Below, one piece after another: positions 27,285-40,558 of a stretch of 64,000 nucleotides of DNA. A program made the translations under genes and the position numbers. The first letter of the stretch is position 1, and the number at the start of each line of letters is the position of its first letter. Below the pieces are notes generated by a model. It saw nothing but the letters and a program-made list of their open reading frames with translations. It did no database searches and was not told the DNA's origin. Origin of the DNA: Methanocaldococcus fervens AG86 (GTDB lineage: Archaea > AGJL01 > Methanococci > Methanococcales > Methanocaldococcaceae); contig NC_013156.1 of NCBI RefSeq assembly GCF_000023985.1, positions 980,363-1,044,362 of the forward strand, read 5' to 3'.

Positions 27285-28277
27285 ATGATAATTATAACAC
27301 CAAGATATACCATTATAGAGGATGGAGCAATTAATAAATTGGAAGAAGTTTTAAAAAATCTCAACTTGAAAAATCCATTAATTGTAACTGGAAGAAATAC
27401 AAAAAAATACTGTAAATTTTCTTATGATATAGTATATTATGACGAAATATTAAATTCTCAAATAAGGTTTGAATATGATTCAATAATTGGGGTTGGGGGA
27501 GGAAAGGCAATAGATACTGGCAAATATTTGGCTTACAAGTTGGGAATTCCATTTATTAGCGTGCCAACAACAGCATCAAACGATGGTATTGCATCGCCAA
27601 TTGTATCTATAAAACAACCTTCGTTTATGGCTAGTGCCCCTATAGCCATTATTGCAGACACTGAAATAATAAAAAAATCTCCAAAAAGGTTATTGAGTGC
27701 TGGAATGGGGGATATTGTTTCAAACATTACCGCAGTTTTGGATTGGAAATTAGCTTATAAAGAAAAAGGGGAGAGATATAGTGAAAGCTCTGCCATATTT
27801 TCAAAAACAATAGCTAAGGAGTTAATAAGCTATGTTCTAAACTCTGATTTGTTAGAATATCACAGCAAACTTGTAAAGGCGTTAGTTGGTAGTGGTATAG
27901 CAATAGCCATAGCAAACTCTTCAAGACCTGCTTCTGGAAGCGAGCACCTCTTTTCACATGCTTTAGATAGATTAAAAGAGGAGTATAATTTGAATGTCAA
28001 TTCTTTACATGGAGAGCAATGTGGGGTAGGAACGATAATGATGAGCTATTTGCATGAAAAGGAGAATAAAAAATTATCTGGATTACATGAAAAGATTAAA
28101 ATGAGCTTAAAAAAAGTTAATGCACCAACTACTGCCAAAGAACTGGGATTTGATGAGGATATTATTGTTGAGGCATTGACTATAGCACATAAAATAAGGG
28201 ATAGGTGGACCATATTAAGGACTGGGCTGAGTAGAGAGGAGGCAAGAAAACTGGCTGAAGAAACAGGAGTTATTTAG
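27285..28277 (+). CDS. egsA: sn-glycerol-1-phosphate dehydrogenase
   Basis: 330 aa iron-family dehydrogenase (AraM/EgsA). NAD(P) phosphate loop [19 protein letters not shown] at about residue 68, [12 protein letters not shown], and zinc ligands at D150 region and H ([20 protein letters not shown]). It makes sn-glycerol-1-phosphate, the stereospecific start of archaeal membrane lipids. It follows hypF after 13 nt. The stop overlaps the stop of the convergent DUF155 gene by 4 nt. The length is normal. Confidence 0.92.
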   Translation: MIIITPRYTIIEDGAINKLEEVLKNLNLKNPLIVTGRNTKKYCKFSYDIVYYDEILNSQIRFEYDSIIGVGGGKAIDTGKYLAYKLGIPFISVPTTASNDGIASPIVSIKQPSFMASAPIAIIADTEIIKKSPKRLLSAGMGDIVSNITAVLDWKLAYKEKGERYSESSAIFSKTIAKELISYVLNSDLLEYHSKLVKALVGSGIAIAIANSSRPASGSEHLFSHALDRLKEEYNLNVNSLHGEQCGVGTIMMSYLHEKENKKLSGLHEKIKMSLKKVNAPTTAKELGFDEDIIVEALTIAHKIRDRWTILRTGLSREEARKLAEETGVI

Positions 28278-29242
28278 ACAATTTTTACTAAGGCCAAGAT
28301 TATTTCTAATAATATTAGGGTTACAATAGTTCCTTCTAACAGCAATCCATAAACTTCTGTCAGGCTCTGCCTTATCATTGCATATATATCGTTAATCATT
28401 TCCATTTTTTTCTCCACTCTTTTAATCCACTCTGAAACATAGAATATTTTACACAATCTTTCATACAACTCTGCATAATACCTATCACCATACAACATGA
28501 GGACGTTTTCAATACTATCAAAATATGAGATATAGCTAATCCTTTGCAAATATAAATCTTTAGATAATTTTTTTAATTTAAAATATCCGAGCTTTTCCCA
28601 TTGTAACTTCGTAAAATATTGTATTGCCTCACTTAACATATTGTCAAAAATTCTTAAATTTAAAACTCTAATGCATGCAAGCTCAATGATATCTACTTCC
28701 TCCCAAAAATCTTCATTTTTATCTAATATTATTCCATTATCCCAATCTAATATAATTAAATCTTTTGTGGAGTATTTTATCTTGTTCACCAATATTTCAT
28801 TTACATATTCTTCTGGAACGTCTTCATATTGATTTTTTAAGAGTTTTGCTAATATACTTTTATTTTCTTTAATAAATGAGTCAGGATCTGAATAATCACT
28901 AAAACAATATAATGTATAACTCTCTAAAAATTTATCTGCGTTATATTTTTTTAAATAACCAAAAGCTTCATCGAACAACTCTTCTTTGATTTCAAACAAC
29001 TCTACTAAATCTTTATTCTTAAAATCTTTAACAATCTCTACAATAATGTTTTTTTCATATACCTTTATTGCGATTTCTTTATTTTCTTCGGTAATCCTCT
29101 CTATTAACGAGTATGTTGGTAAAAACTCTTCATAACTATAAATCCTCTTCATCCTTACTTTCATCATTTGTTCAGAGTAGATATTTTCTTTTAAATAGCC
29201 AACGAGTATTTGAACAATCTTACCACTTAAAACACTATCCAT
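28274..29242 (-). CDS. DUF155 (RMD1/YagE-family) membrane-anchored protein
   Basis: 322 aa. A predicted soluble N-terminal part and a coiled-coil region ([21 protein letters not shown]) end in one C-terminal membrane helix ([19 protein letters not shown]), the typical DUF155 layout; LEG.. then LLEIILA resembles LEWIIIxLIxxE of the family. Function is unknown in archaea; mitochondrial members have roles in translation and meiosis. Convergent with egsA. On its other side a 120-nt gap leads to rnpB. Confidence 0.62.
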   Translation of the reverse strand: MDSVLSGKIVQILVGYLKENIYSEQMMKVRMKRIYSYEEFLPTYSLIERITEENKEIAIKVYEKNIIVEIVKDFKNKDLVELFEIKEELFDEAFGYLKKYNADKFLESYTLYCFSDYSDPDSFIKENKSILAKLLKNQYEDVPEEYVNEILVNKIKYSTKDLIILDWDNGIILDKNEDFWEEVDIIELACIRVLNLRIFDNMLSEAIQYFTKLQWEKLGYFKLKKLSKDLYLQRISYISYFDSIENVLMLYGDRYYAELYERLCKIFYVSEWIKRVEKKMEMINDIYAMIRQSLTEVYGLLLEGTIVTLILLEIILALVKIV

Positions 29243-29360
29243 CTTCTCCCGTCTTTAATATCTTTTTAAATTTATTTTATTTTTTGACATATAAAAACCT
29301 TAAAAAATAAAAAAATGATAACCTTTAATTCAAGTCTATAAATCAAAAATAAAAAATGGT

Positions 29361-29626
29361 GCGGGTATGGGGGCTATAGCCCGCCTTCTGTAATTTCGGT
29401 GACATTCGGCTAAGCGCCGAAACCGGCTTGCACCCCGGGCAGGGGAGGTGCCCGTTTCACCGGTTCTCCGGAAGTCCTCAACTTTTACTATCATCGTCAT
29501 CTCTTCCGGAGCCGTGTCGTTTCTGCTGCACCTCCCGCCCCTTCTCAGGGGACGCTGCCCATGAATGGGGTGGGCGGAACTTCCTCCCCTCTTGAAGAGG
29601 GGAAAGTCACCAGCCCCCTTACCCGC
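29361..29626 (-). ncRNA. rnpB: RNase P RNA (archaeal)
   Basis: A GC-rich block 50 nt downstream of 5S rRNA. The ends form a perfect P1 stem (GCGGGTAAGGGGGC with GCCCCCATACCCGC). After the 5' end comes GGAGGAAGTTCCGCC, the conserved CR-I of RNase P RNA, and before the 3' end ACAGAAGGCGGGCTATAG, the CR-V region. Total about 266 nt, the size of the Methanocaldococcus (type M) RNase P RNA. A TTTATATAT box about 25 nt upstream of the 5' end on this strand and a TTTTTT run behind the 3' end mark transcription limits. Confidence 0.9.
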
Positions 29627-29639
29627 TATTTAATATTTG

Positions 29640-29660
29640 AATATATAAATATTATAGTCT
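29640..29660 (-). promoter_or_regulatory. rnpB promoter (TATA box)
   Basis: On the minus strand AATATTTATATATTC lies about 25 nt upstream of the mature rnpB 5' end at 29626, the usual spacing for archaeal TATA to start. Between it and 5S rRNA there is a T-rich stretch that can serve as the 5S terminator. Confidence 0.55.
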
Positions 29661-29675
29661 AAAATAATAAAAAGT

Positions 29676-29792
29676 GGCCGGCGGCGTCGCCCCTTTCCCG
29701 CCAGATGGCAGTACTCGGGGCATCGCTGGGGGGCTTAACTTCCGAGTTCGGGATGGGTTCGGGTGTGGCCCCCCCGCTATGACCGCCGTACC
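29676..29792 (-). rRNA. rrf: 5S ribosomal RNA
   Basis: About 117 nt. The 5' end GGTACGGCGGTCATAGC pairs with the 3' end; the diagnostic CCCATCCCGAACTCGGAAG and AAGCCCCCCAGCG segments are present. It is the last member of the rRNA unit on the minus strand, 60 nt past the 23S processing stem. Followed by a T-rich stretch before the rnpB promoter. Confidence 0.95.
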
Positions 29793-29814
29793 AAGAAATA
29801 AATGGTGCCTCTTT

Positions 29815-29840
29815 CAGGCCATGCATAGGCTTCCACATCC
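29815..29840 (-). other. 23S rRNA processing stem, 3' arm
   Basis: GCCATGCATAGGCTTCCACA here pairs with TGTGGAAGCCTATGCATGGC at 32879-32903, closing a stem around the whole 23S gene. In archaea such stems carry the bulge-helix-bulge cut by the tRNA-splicing endonuclease. Confidence 0.8.
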
Positions 29841-29851
29841 GCTTAGTGTCT

Positions 29852-32868
<3,017 letters not shown>

Positions 32869-32878
32869 AGATTTCACC

Positions 32879-32903
32879 GGGATGTGGAAGCCTATGCATG
32901 GCC
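32879..32903 (-). other. 23S rRNA processing stem, 5' arm
   Basis: Complementary to 29815-29840 over more than 20 bp. It lies between tRNA-Ala and the 23S 5' end on the minus strand. Confidence 0.8.
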
Positions 32904-32962
32904 TTCATGTTTTGTCAGGCCCTTCACCTGCAACTCTTTGGAGTTGCAGGCTGCACATATAG

Positions 32963-33035
32963 TGGACCCGGTGGGATTTGAACCCACGGCCTCCGGCTTG
33001 CAAGGCCGGCGCTCTCCCAGCTGAGCTACGGGCCC
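32963..33035 (-). tRNA. tRNA-Ala (TGC anticodon)
   Basis: 73 nt in the 16S-23S spacer. Acceptor GGGCCCG pairs with CGGGTCC, the D arm GTAGCTCAGCTGGGAGAGC and T loop GGGTTCAAATCCC are canonical, and the anticodon loop reads CTTGCAA. CCA is not encoded. Presence of Ala tRNA in this spacer is typical for euryarchaea. Confidence 0.96.
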
Positions 33036-33046
33036 ACTTCTCCTAT

Positions 33047-33088
33047 GAGGCAAGCCCACGACTGGTTTAGTGCCCCACAGCAACCAGC
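33047..33088 (-). other. 16S rRNA processing stem, 3' arm
   Basis: GAGGCAAGCCCACGACTGGT and the following CAACCAGC pair with 34622-34664, interrupted by a small loop of bulges, as in the bulge-helix-bulge cut sites of archaeal pre-rRNA. Confidence 0.8.
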
Positions 33089-33100
33089 ACCTTTTTTCTC

Positions 33101-34577
<1,477 letters not shown>

Positions 34578-34621
34578 TAAGTGGGAGGTACGGTCGCAAG
34601 AAAGGATAAACCTTTCTTGCG

Positions 34622-34664
34622 GCTGGTTGCTGCGGGGTTTCACCACCAGTCGTGGGCTTGCCTC
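34622..34664 (-). other. 16S rRNA processing stem, 5' arm
   Basis: Complement of 33047-33088: GCTGGTTGCTG, then ACCAGTCGTGGGCTTGCCTC on the plus strand. It lies about 45 nt upstream of the mature 16S 5' end. Confidence 0.8.
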
Positions 34665-34734
34665 AGCCCCAACCTCTTCAGATTGGGGACGCATCCTTCG
34701 AGTGCACCCTATAGCGAGAAATTGTTACATGCAA

Positions 34735-34768
34735 CGTTTTTAGGAATAGAACAATTATGATATAAAAA
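34735..34768 (-). promoter_or_regulatory. rRNA operon promoter
   Basis: On the minus strand TTTTTATATCATAATTG lies between tRNA-His and the 16S leader, with a TTTTATATC TATA-like box about 25 nt before an ACGTTGCATG start region. The T-rich run at 34769-34776 just past tRNA-His may terminate the upstream tRNA unit. Confidence 0.5.
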
Positions 34769-34777
34769 ATAAAAAAG

Positions 34778-34850
34778 GGCCGGGACCGGGAATTGAACCC
34801 GGGTCAGGGGATCCACAGTCCCCCAGGATGGCCACTACCCCACCCCGGCC
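34778..34850 (-). tRNA. tRNA-His (GTG anticodon)
   Basis: Anticodon loop CTGTGGA in a 7-nt loop; acceptor GCCGGGG pairs with TCCCGGC and an encoded G-1 is present at 34850, a hallmark of tRNA-His. T arm CCGGGTTCAATTCCCGG. CCA not encoded. It is the tRNA nearest to the 16S promoter. Confidence 0.95.
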
Positions 34851-34860
34851 ACTTTACCTA

Positions 34861-34948
34861 TGGTGCAGGGGCAGGGATTTGAACCCTGGAACCCCTACGG
34901 GACTGGGTCCTAGGCCCAGCGCCTTTGGCCAGGCTTGGCGACCCCTGC
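34861..34948 (-). tRNA. tRNA-Leu (TAG anticodon)
   Basis: Class II tRNA with a long variable arm (TCCCGTAGGGG). Anticodon loop CCTAGGA flanked by CTGGG/CCCAG. Acceptor GCAGGGG with CCCCTGC. CCA is encoded at 34861-34863. Confidence 0.95.
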
Positions 34949-34980
34949 ACATGTTAAATATTTAAAAATTAGGAAAATGA

Positions 34981-35055
34981 TGCTCCGGCCGGGATTTGAA
35001 CCCGGGTCGCGGGCTCGAAAGGCCCGCATGATTGGCCGGACTACACCACCGGAGC
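34981..35055 (-). tRNA. tRNA-Glu (TTC anticodon)
   Basis: Anticodon loop CTTTCGA; acceptor GCTCCGG with CCGGAGC; T arm CCGGGTTCAAATCCCGG. CCA not encoded. Located between tRNA-Leu and the CAT tRNA. Confidence 0.95.
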
Positions 35056-35068
35056 TAATTAGGGATTA

Positions 35069-35146
35069 TGGTGGGCCCGAAGGGATTTGAACCCTTGACC
35101 ACTCGGTTATGAGCCGAGCGCTCTGACCAGGCTGAGCTACGGGCCC
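35069..35146 (-). tRNA. tRNA with CAT anticodon (elongator Met or Ile2)
   Basis: Acceptor GGGCCCG with CGGGCCC, anticodon loop CTCATAA with stem CTCGG/CCGAG, so it lacks the three G-C pairs of an initiator. CCA is encoded. It may be elongator Met or the Ile2 tRNA whose C34 is modified; the gene sequence alone does not decide. Confidence 0.9.
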
Positions 35147-35176
35147 ATATCGGGCATAAAAAAATAAAAAATTGAT

Positions 35177-35251
35177 GGCGCCCCCAGCAGGACTCGAACC
35201 TGCGACCTACGGATTAACAGTCCGTCGCTCTACCATCTGAGCTATGGGGGC
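35177..35251 (-). tRNA. tRNA-Asn (GTT anticodon)
   Basis: Anticodon loop CTGTTAA; acceptor GCCCCCA with TGGGGGC, discriminator G, CCA encoded at 35177-35179. T arm GCAGGTTCGAGTCCTGC. Confidence 0.95.
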
Positions 35252-35259
35252 ACATAAAC

Positions 35260-35336
35260 TGGTGCCGCGGGGGTGATTTGAACACCCGACAACTGGATCT
35301 TCAGTCCAGCGTTCTCCCAGGCTGAACTACCGCGGC
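35260..35336 (-). tRNA. tRNA-Phe (GAA anticodon)
   Basis: Anticodon loop CTGAAGA; acceptor GCCGCGG with CCGCGGC, discriminator A, CCA encoded at 35260-35262. It is the first tRNA of the six-tRNA minus-strand run; an AT-rich promoter region follows at 35340-35445. Confidence 0.95.
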
Positions 35337-35445
35337 ACCCAATGTTTGCATAATTATGCATTATGTTTCAGGTATATAAACTTTTCGGTTAGGTATTTAA
35401 ATATTTTATTATAATTTAGTTAATTTTTCATAATTATTCATATCT

Positions 35446-36501
35446 TTATACTTTTTTGTAAACATGTATGTGCCTGATAAGACCTTTATGGATATACACC
35501 TTGTAAAGTCCTTCTAATTCCATATCAAGTTCAACTTTTTTTGGATATGCGAAAACAAAGTATCCATTTTCTTTAATAACTTCTGGAAGCATTTTTAATA
35601 TTTTCTCAATTTCTCCTTTTTTTGCTGTAGATATTCCATAAGGCGGGTCTGTTACAACAGCATCTACTTTCTCTATATTTAATTCATTTAAAAACTCTTT
35701 CACATATTTAGCATCTAACTTTTTAACTTTTATCACATTATCCAATAGGTTGTATTCTTCAAGGTTTATTAAAGTTCCAGAAGCCATTCTCCAATCGATA
35801 TCACAGCCAATAAGCTTAGCTCCAATTAAACCAGCTTCAATTAAAAACCCTCCAGTTCCACAAAATGGATCTAAAACAACATCTCCCTCTTTAACTCTTG
35901 CCAAATTTACCATAGTCCTTGCAAGCTTCGGAAGCATACAGCCAGGATGGAAGTATTTTCTTAAATGTGGTCTATTTTTTTGGAAATATTCTCTATCTCT
36001 CATTTCTAACACATTAGAAACGAAAAAATTATTCTCTAAAATAACCACTCTAACCAAAACATCTGGCTTTGTTAAATTTACTTTTGCATTAGTTTTTAAC
36101 TTTATAATTCCTCCGAGCTCTCTTTCAATCTTCAATGAGTTTATGGATTTTGTAAATTCATCTTTATGGAGTTTTAAAACCCTAACAGCGTAAGATTTGC
36201 TTTCGTCAATGTCAGGATAATCCCTATCTTTTATAAATTCTTCAAATGATTTTATAAAATCATCAACAACTTTATCAACTAAATTTACGTTTTTTTCCTC
36301 TAAATCATATTTAAACACTATCCTATGCCCTTCATCAATATAACCACTCCTCTTAACAATTTTTTTAGCTGGGCTATCTTCGGTTATAATGTATCTTTTT
36401 AGTCTCTCAACACTACCATTGTAATTAAAGATTTCCAATAATGCCATGAGTTCTGCATAAGGAATTTCTTCATGTTCTCCGTTTAAAACATATCCAATCA
36501 T
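35446..36501 (-). CDS. trmG10: tRNA (guanine(10)-N2)-dimethyltransferase
   Basis: About 351 aa. N-terminal THUMP-type region, then a Rossmann methyltransferase with AdoMet site VVLDPFCGTGGFLIEAGLIG (about 205-223) and the N2-guanine catalytic motif VTDPPYGIS (about 288). It dimethylates G10 of tRNAs, a modification helping fold stability in hyperthermophiles. It is just 110 nt from the tRNA block. The second ATG was chosen as start because GGGGATGATC precedes it. Confidence 0.9.
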   Translation of the reverse strand: MIGYVLNGEHEEIPYAELMALLEIFNYNGSVERLKRYIITEDSPAKKIVKRSGYIDEGHRIVFKYDLEEKNVNLVDKVVDDFIKSFEEFIKDRDYPDIDESKSYAVRVLKLHKDEFTKSINSLKIERELGGIIKLKTNAKVNLTKPDVLVRVVILENNFFVSNVLEMRDREYFQKNRPHLRKYFHPGCMLPKLARTMVNLARVKEGDVVLDPFCGTGGFLIEAGLIGAKLIGCDIDWRMASGTLINLEEYNLLDNVIKVKKLDAKYVKEFLNELNIEKVDAVVTDPPYGISTAKKGEIEKILKMLPEVIKENGYFVFAYPKKVELDMELEGLYKVYIHKGLIRHIHVYKKV

Positions 36502-36518
36502 GATCATCCCCTCATCTT

Positions 36519-37877
36519 TTAATTGTTTTTATTTTTGAGTAATGCTTTTATTGTCAAAATTCCAAGTAAAAAAGAAAAGATTCCTGCAGTAAAATCACCA
36601 ATAACTAATCCCATGTAAATACCCAACATACCTAAACCCAAAATTACCGCAAAGAGGTATGCGTAGGATATATGGCAAATTAAACATCTAAATATAGAAA
36701 TTATTAGAGATTTTTCTCCCTTACCAATACCCTGAAACATGGCGGATGTTGTTAAGATGAACGGTGTAAATAACAGATATGGTGGGATTGTTCTTAAGGC
36801 TCTAACGAGCTCTTCGTGAATTCCAATAGAAGCTTTAGTGTATGTGAATAAATAAGCTAATATTGGGGCTAACAGCATTATTAAAGCAATAATAACAATT
36901 TCCATTAATACTCCGATTTTTATTGTGTAGAGATAAGCTGTTTTTAATTTATCAAAACTCTTTGCTCCATAAGTAGCCCCTATAACTGATGTTGCTCCGC
37001 TAGCCAAACCCAACATTGGAATAAAGCCAAAGTCAGTTATCCTTAAAGCTCCAGTATATACTGCCAATCCTTCGCTATCCCCAACTATCATAATTATTGA
37101 AGTCATTATAAAAAATGAGACTGCAACACTTATATCTATTAACGCTGAAGGGATTCCAACTCTAATTAAATCAGCAATAATCTTTAAATCAGGTTTAAAT
37201 TTTGATAAATTAACAGTAATGTAACATGATTTTTTTATAAATAGCTCATAAGCTAATATTAAGAAAGCTACTCCTACAGCTGTTAAAGTAGCATAAGCTG
37301 CTCCGACTATTCCTAAGTTTAATAGGTATATGAATATTGGGTCTAATATGATGTTTGTCAATGTTCCTAAAACACTGGCTATCATCACAATTTTTGTATT
37401 CCCCTCCCCTCTAAATATGCCATACAACGCATCACAGATTGTGAATATGAGAGTTCCTAAAACCAATGTGCCCGAATATTTTAAAGCTAATAATTTACAG
37501 CTTCCATAAGTTCCCATTAAGCTAAACAACACATCAAGATTTGGATAAATAGCTAATATATACAAAATTCCAGCAATTAAAGATAAGATAATTGCATGGT
37601 TTGCTACTTTATCAGCTTCTTCTTTATTTCTTGCTCCAACTCTCCGCGCTATTCCAGAACTAATCCCAATACTCAAACCCCAACTAACTGCAAATAAACT
37701 AATTAATATTGGAAAACTTGCTCCAACAGCAGCTAATGCATCGGCCCCTGACCCAGAAACCCAAATGCTATCAACTAAGCTATAAATTGATTCAACAAAT
37801 GTAGCAACAATTATTGGTTTTGAGACTTCAATAACTGCCTTTTTTGGGTCATCTAACAATATTTCAACATTTTTCAT
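36519..37877 (-). CDS. MATE-family efflux transporter
   Basis: 452 aa, about 12 membrane helices. Recognised by [29 protein letters not shown], the family N-terminal helix, and the matching half later ([18 protein letters not shown]). Uses an ion gradient to export drugs or other cationic compounds; the substrate is unknown. It is 11-17 nt upstream of the tRNA methylase gene on the same strand, probably cotranscribed. Confidence 0.9.
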
Positions 37878-37958
37878 TATGTATCACCACAATAACAGTA
37901 AAAAATAAATATCACTTATACAACTTAAATTCTCTTACCATCTAAAATTGTGGTAACA

Positions 37959-38462
37959 ATGCCAAAGCTTTTTATATATCACGCAAATCAGTGCAATCCA
38001 AAAAAATGCACATCTTTGAAAATGGCTAAAATGAATAAAGCCATTTTGTTAAAAAATCCATATAAAGTTCCAAAAAACTCTTTAATATTAAATCCTTATG
38101 CTGAAAAAGCTTTATCTCCAGAGGATAGGGATATAGTTGAAAAGTTTGGCATAACTGCTTTAGATTGCTCATGGAAAGAGGCAGAGCTGATGTTTAAGAA
38201 ATTTAAATTTAAAAATCAAAGGTCGCTACCATTTTTAGTTCCATGTAATCCAATAAATTATGGTAAGCCGTGCATGCTTTCAACATTAGAAGCTTTTATT
38301 GCAGCTTTATATATAACTAACTTTAAGGATGAGGCATTAGATTTAACCTCTTGCTTTAAATGGGCAGAAACATTTATAAAGGTTAATAATGAATTATTAG
38401 AGAGATACTCAAATGCTAAAAATTCAATGGAAGTAGTGGAAATTCAAAAAGAGTTTTTGTAA
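37959..38462 (+). CDS. Tsr3-like 16S rRNA aminocarboxypropyltransferase (DUF367)
   Basis: About 167 aa of the DUF367/Tsr3 family: [21 protein letters not shown] at the N-terminus, [10 protein letters not shown] and [30 protein letters not shown], which are family hallmarks. It transfers the acp group to the small-subunit rRNA near helix 31. The start ATG 37959 follows GTGGTAAC; a TTG nine nt earlier is a less likely start. It is divergent from MATE and followed by L40e. Confidence 0.82.
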   Translation: MPKLFIYHANQCNPKKCTSLKMAKMNKAILLKNPYKVPKNSLILNPYAEKALSPEDRDIVEKFGITALDCSWKEAELMFKKFKFKNQRSLPFLVPCNPINYGKPCMLSTLEAFIAALYITNFKDEALDLTSCFKWAETFIKVNNELLERYSNAKNSMEVVEIQKEFL

Positions 38463-38482
38463 ATAAGCTTATAGGTGATAAA

Positions 38483-38626
38483 ATGCCATTTGAAGAAGCT
38501 ATGAAAAGATTATTTATGAAAAAGATTTGTATGAGATGTAATGCAAGAAACCCTTGGAGAGCTACAAAGTGTAGAAAGTGTGGTTATAAGGGATTAAGAC
38601 CAAAAGCTAAGGAACCAAGAGGATAA
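38483..38626 (+). CDS. rpl40e: Ribosomal protein L40e
   Basis: 47 aa: [18 protein letters not shown], then [21 protein letters not shown] zinc ribbon (C-x2-C and C-x2-C) typical of L40e. Ribosome binding site GGTGATAAA immediately upstream. It was too short to appear among long frames. It lies 20 nt after the Tsr3-like gene. Confidence 0.93.
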   Translation: MPFEEAMKRLFMKKICMRCNARNPWRATKCRKCGYKGLRPKAKEPRG

Positions 38627-38692
38627 ACGAGTTGCTTTTTTATTTTTTATATTTTATTTTTATTTACATTTATTTTAATTTATTATTTTAAT

Positions 38693-39337
38693 TTATGAGA
38701 ACATAATTTTAGCTATTTTAAACGTTATAGTTCCTTCAATAATCCCGGCGATTATAAATAAGATTATAGAAAGCAAAAGTAGCTTTAAAGACTCTTTTAT
38801 GTAATACAAAACCTCTTTTTTCTCTCCAAATTTAATGTTTATTAAAAGATTAACCAACCCTATATTAAATAAAACCCCACTTGATGCTGAAAATATTAAG
38901 GCGGGAATTTCAATAATTCCATGTGGTAAAACTAAGTAGATAAAGCTTTCAACGCCAAATTTATAAAGCACGAAGGATAAAATATAGGAGTTGAATGCAA
39001 CCACAAATAGTGAAAAAATCCCAACAATGTAGTTTAAAATACAGACAATTAAATTGTTTTCCCAAATTGCCAATATTATACTTAAATTATCTTCATCTAA
39101 CGAAATTTTTAGATTTTCAACGTGTTCTTGAAAGTTTTGAAAAACTATATCCCCTAAATAGGAGAAATAATTCACATTGGCAATTAAAACATAAGATATT
39201 GCTAAAGATAATATAAAGACTAAACTAACAAATAAAACGACTTTTTTATTCTTTAAAGGGCTTTTTAAAATCTCCTTTAAATCAAATACTTCCTTCAATG
39301 CGTCTATTAAAACCAGCATTAAATAGGCATCCTTCAT
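38693..39337 (-). CDS. SpoIIM-like (stage II sporulation protein M family) membrane protein
   Basis: 214 aa with about five membrane helices. Signs are NLIVCILNYIVGIFSLFVVAFNSYILSFVLYK followed by YLVLPHGIIEIPALIFSASSGV, the conserved N-x2-G-x-P/H-G-E-x-P part of the SpoIIM family. The archaeal role is unknown (possibly membrane remodelling or transport). It lies 2 nt from the HMG-CoA reductase stop, on the same strand, so cotranscribed. Confidence 0.8.
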   Translation of the reverse strand: MKDAYLMLVLIDALKEVFDLKEILKSPLKNKKVVLFVSLVFILSLAISYVLIANVNYFSYLGDIVFQNFQEHVENLKISLDEDNLSIILAIWENNLIVCILNYIVGIFSLFVVAFNSYILSFVLYKFGVESFIYLVLPHGIIEIPALIFSASSGVLFNIGLVNLLINIKFGEKKEVLYYIKESLKLLLLSIILFIIAGIIEGTITFKIAKIMFS

Positions 39338-39339
39338 AA

Positions 39340-40554
39340 CTATCTACCAAGTTCTTGGTGAGCTTTTCCTAAATGTCCAGCAGCTAAAGCTCCTAATAAA
39401 GATAACTCTCCAGCCAACACAGCCCCTCCAACAATTTCAGCAAACTTTAAAGCTTTATTATCTCCATAACAACCAAGCATCTCTAAGCATTCTTTCTGCG
39501 TCTCTACTCTTGTTCCCCCTCCAACAGTTCCAATTGGCACATCTGGGAGAGTAACTGAGAAATACAATCCATCATCTTCAACTTCAGCCATTGTTATTCC
39601 CAAGCTTCCCTCAACTATATGTGCTTCATCCTGTCCTGTAGCTAAGAATATAGCTCCTATGATGTTTGCATAATGGGCATTGAAACCCATTGAATTGCTT
39701 ATTGCTGAGCCAATGTAATTTTTTAATCTATTTACTTCAGCAATAGCTTGGGATGTGGTTTTTAAATATTTATTAACTTCTTTTTCAGTTAAAAATACTT
39801 CAGCCACAATAGATTTTCCTCTACCATTAATTAAATTCATCCCACTTGGCTTTTTATCAACACATGCGTTTCCACTCACTGCAACTGTTTTAACGTATAT
39901 TCCTTCTTTTTTTAACTCATCCTCTATAAAATTACAAGCCTTTTCTGTGGCAATTGTAACCATATTCATTCCCATGGCATCTCCAGTCTTAAATACAAAT
40001 CTTGGATATAAATTCCTCCCAACGATTAAAATTGGCTCTATCCCTATCAATTTTCCATGTCTTGTTGTTGATTCAGCAACCTCTTTTATCCTTTCAAAGT
40101 TTTCTTTAATCCAGTCTCTAACTTTTAGTGCATCCACAACTGTTTTTGTTTTTAAGCAGGGAGCTCTTGTCATCTTGTCGTCTATAACCCTAACGGTAGC
40201 TCCACCACACTTTGTTATTATTGAACAGCCCCTATTAACTGAAGCCACCAAAGCCCCTTCTGTTGTAGCCAATGGAATATAAAACTCCCCTTTCGCATAT
40301 TCCCCATTAATTTTTAAAGGTCCGGCAAAACCTAATGGGATTTGTATAGCTCCAATCATATTCTCTATGTTTTTTTTCATAGCCATCTCTTCATCTATTG
40401 AGTAATTACTAATATGTTTAAATTCAATTCCAACTTTTTTTTCAATGAATTTCCTTCTAATTTCTGTTGCTATCTTTGAGCCAAACACCTTATCCAATTG
40501 ATATGGCTTTAGCTCTCCATTCAACATTTTTTCAAGAATTTCATCATAGTTCAT
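39340..40554 (-). CDS. hmgA: 3-hydroxy-3-methylglutaryl-CoA reductase
   Basis: 404 aa class I HMG-CoA reductase. Conserved ENMIGAIQIPLGFAGPL, TTEGALVASVNRGC, DAMGMNMVTIATEKAC, and catalytic His in HLGKAHQELGR at the C-terminus. Makes mevalonate, the entry to archaeal isoprenoid lipids; it matches egsA in the same window functionally but not by position. Convergent promoter region with the membrane gene upstream is just 4 nt, so likely operon with it. Normal length. Confidence 0.94.
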   Translation of the reverse strand: MNYDEILEKMLNGELKPYQLDKVFGSKIATEIRRKFIEKKVGIEFKHISNYSIDEEMAMKKNIENMIGAIQIPLGFAGPLKINGEYAKGEFYIPLATTEGALVASVNRGCSIITKCGGATVRVIDDKMTRAPCLKTKTVVDALKVRDWIKENFERIKEVAESTTRHGKLIGIEPILIVGRNLYPRFVFKTGDAMGMNMVTIATEKACNFIEDELKKEGIYVKTVAVSGNACVDKKPSGMNLINGRGKSIVAEVFLTEKEVNKYLKTTSQAIAEVNRLKNYIGSAISNSMGFNAHYANIIGAIFLATGQDEAHIVEGSLGITMAEVEDDGLYFSVTLPDVPIGTVGGGTRVETQKECLEMLGCYGDNKALKFAEIVGGAVLAGELSLLGALAAGHLGKAHQELGR

Positions 40555-40558
40555 TTTA

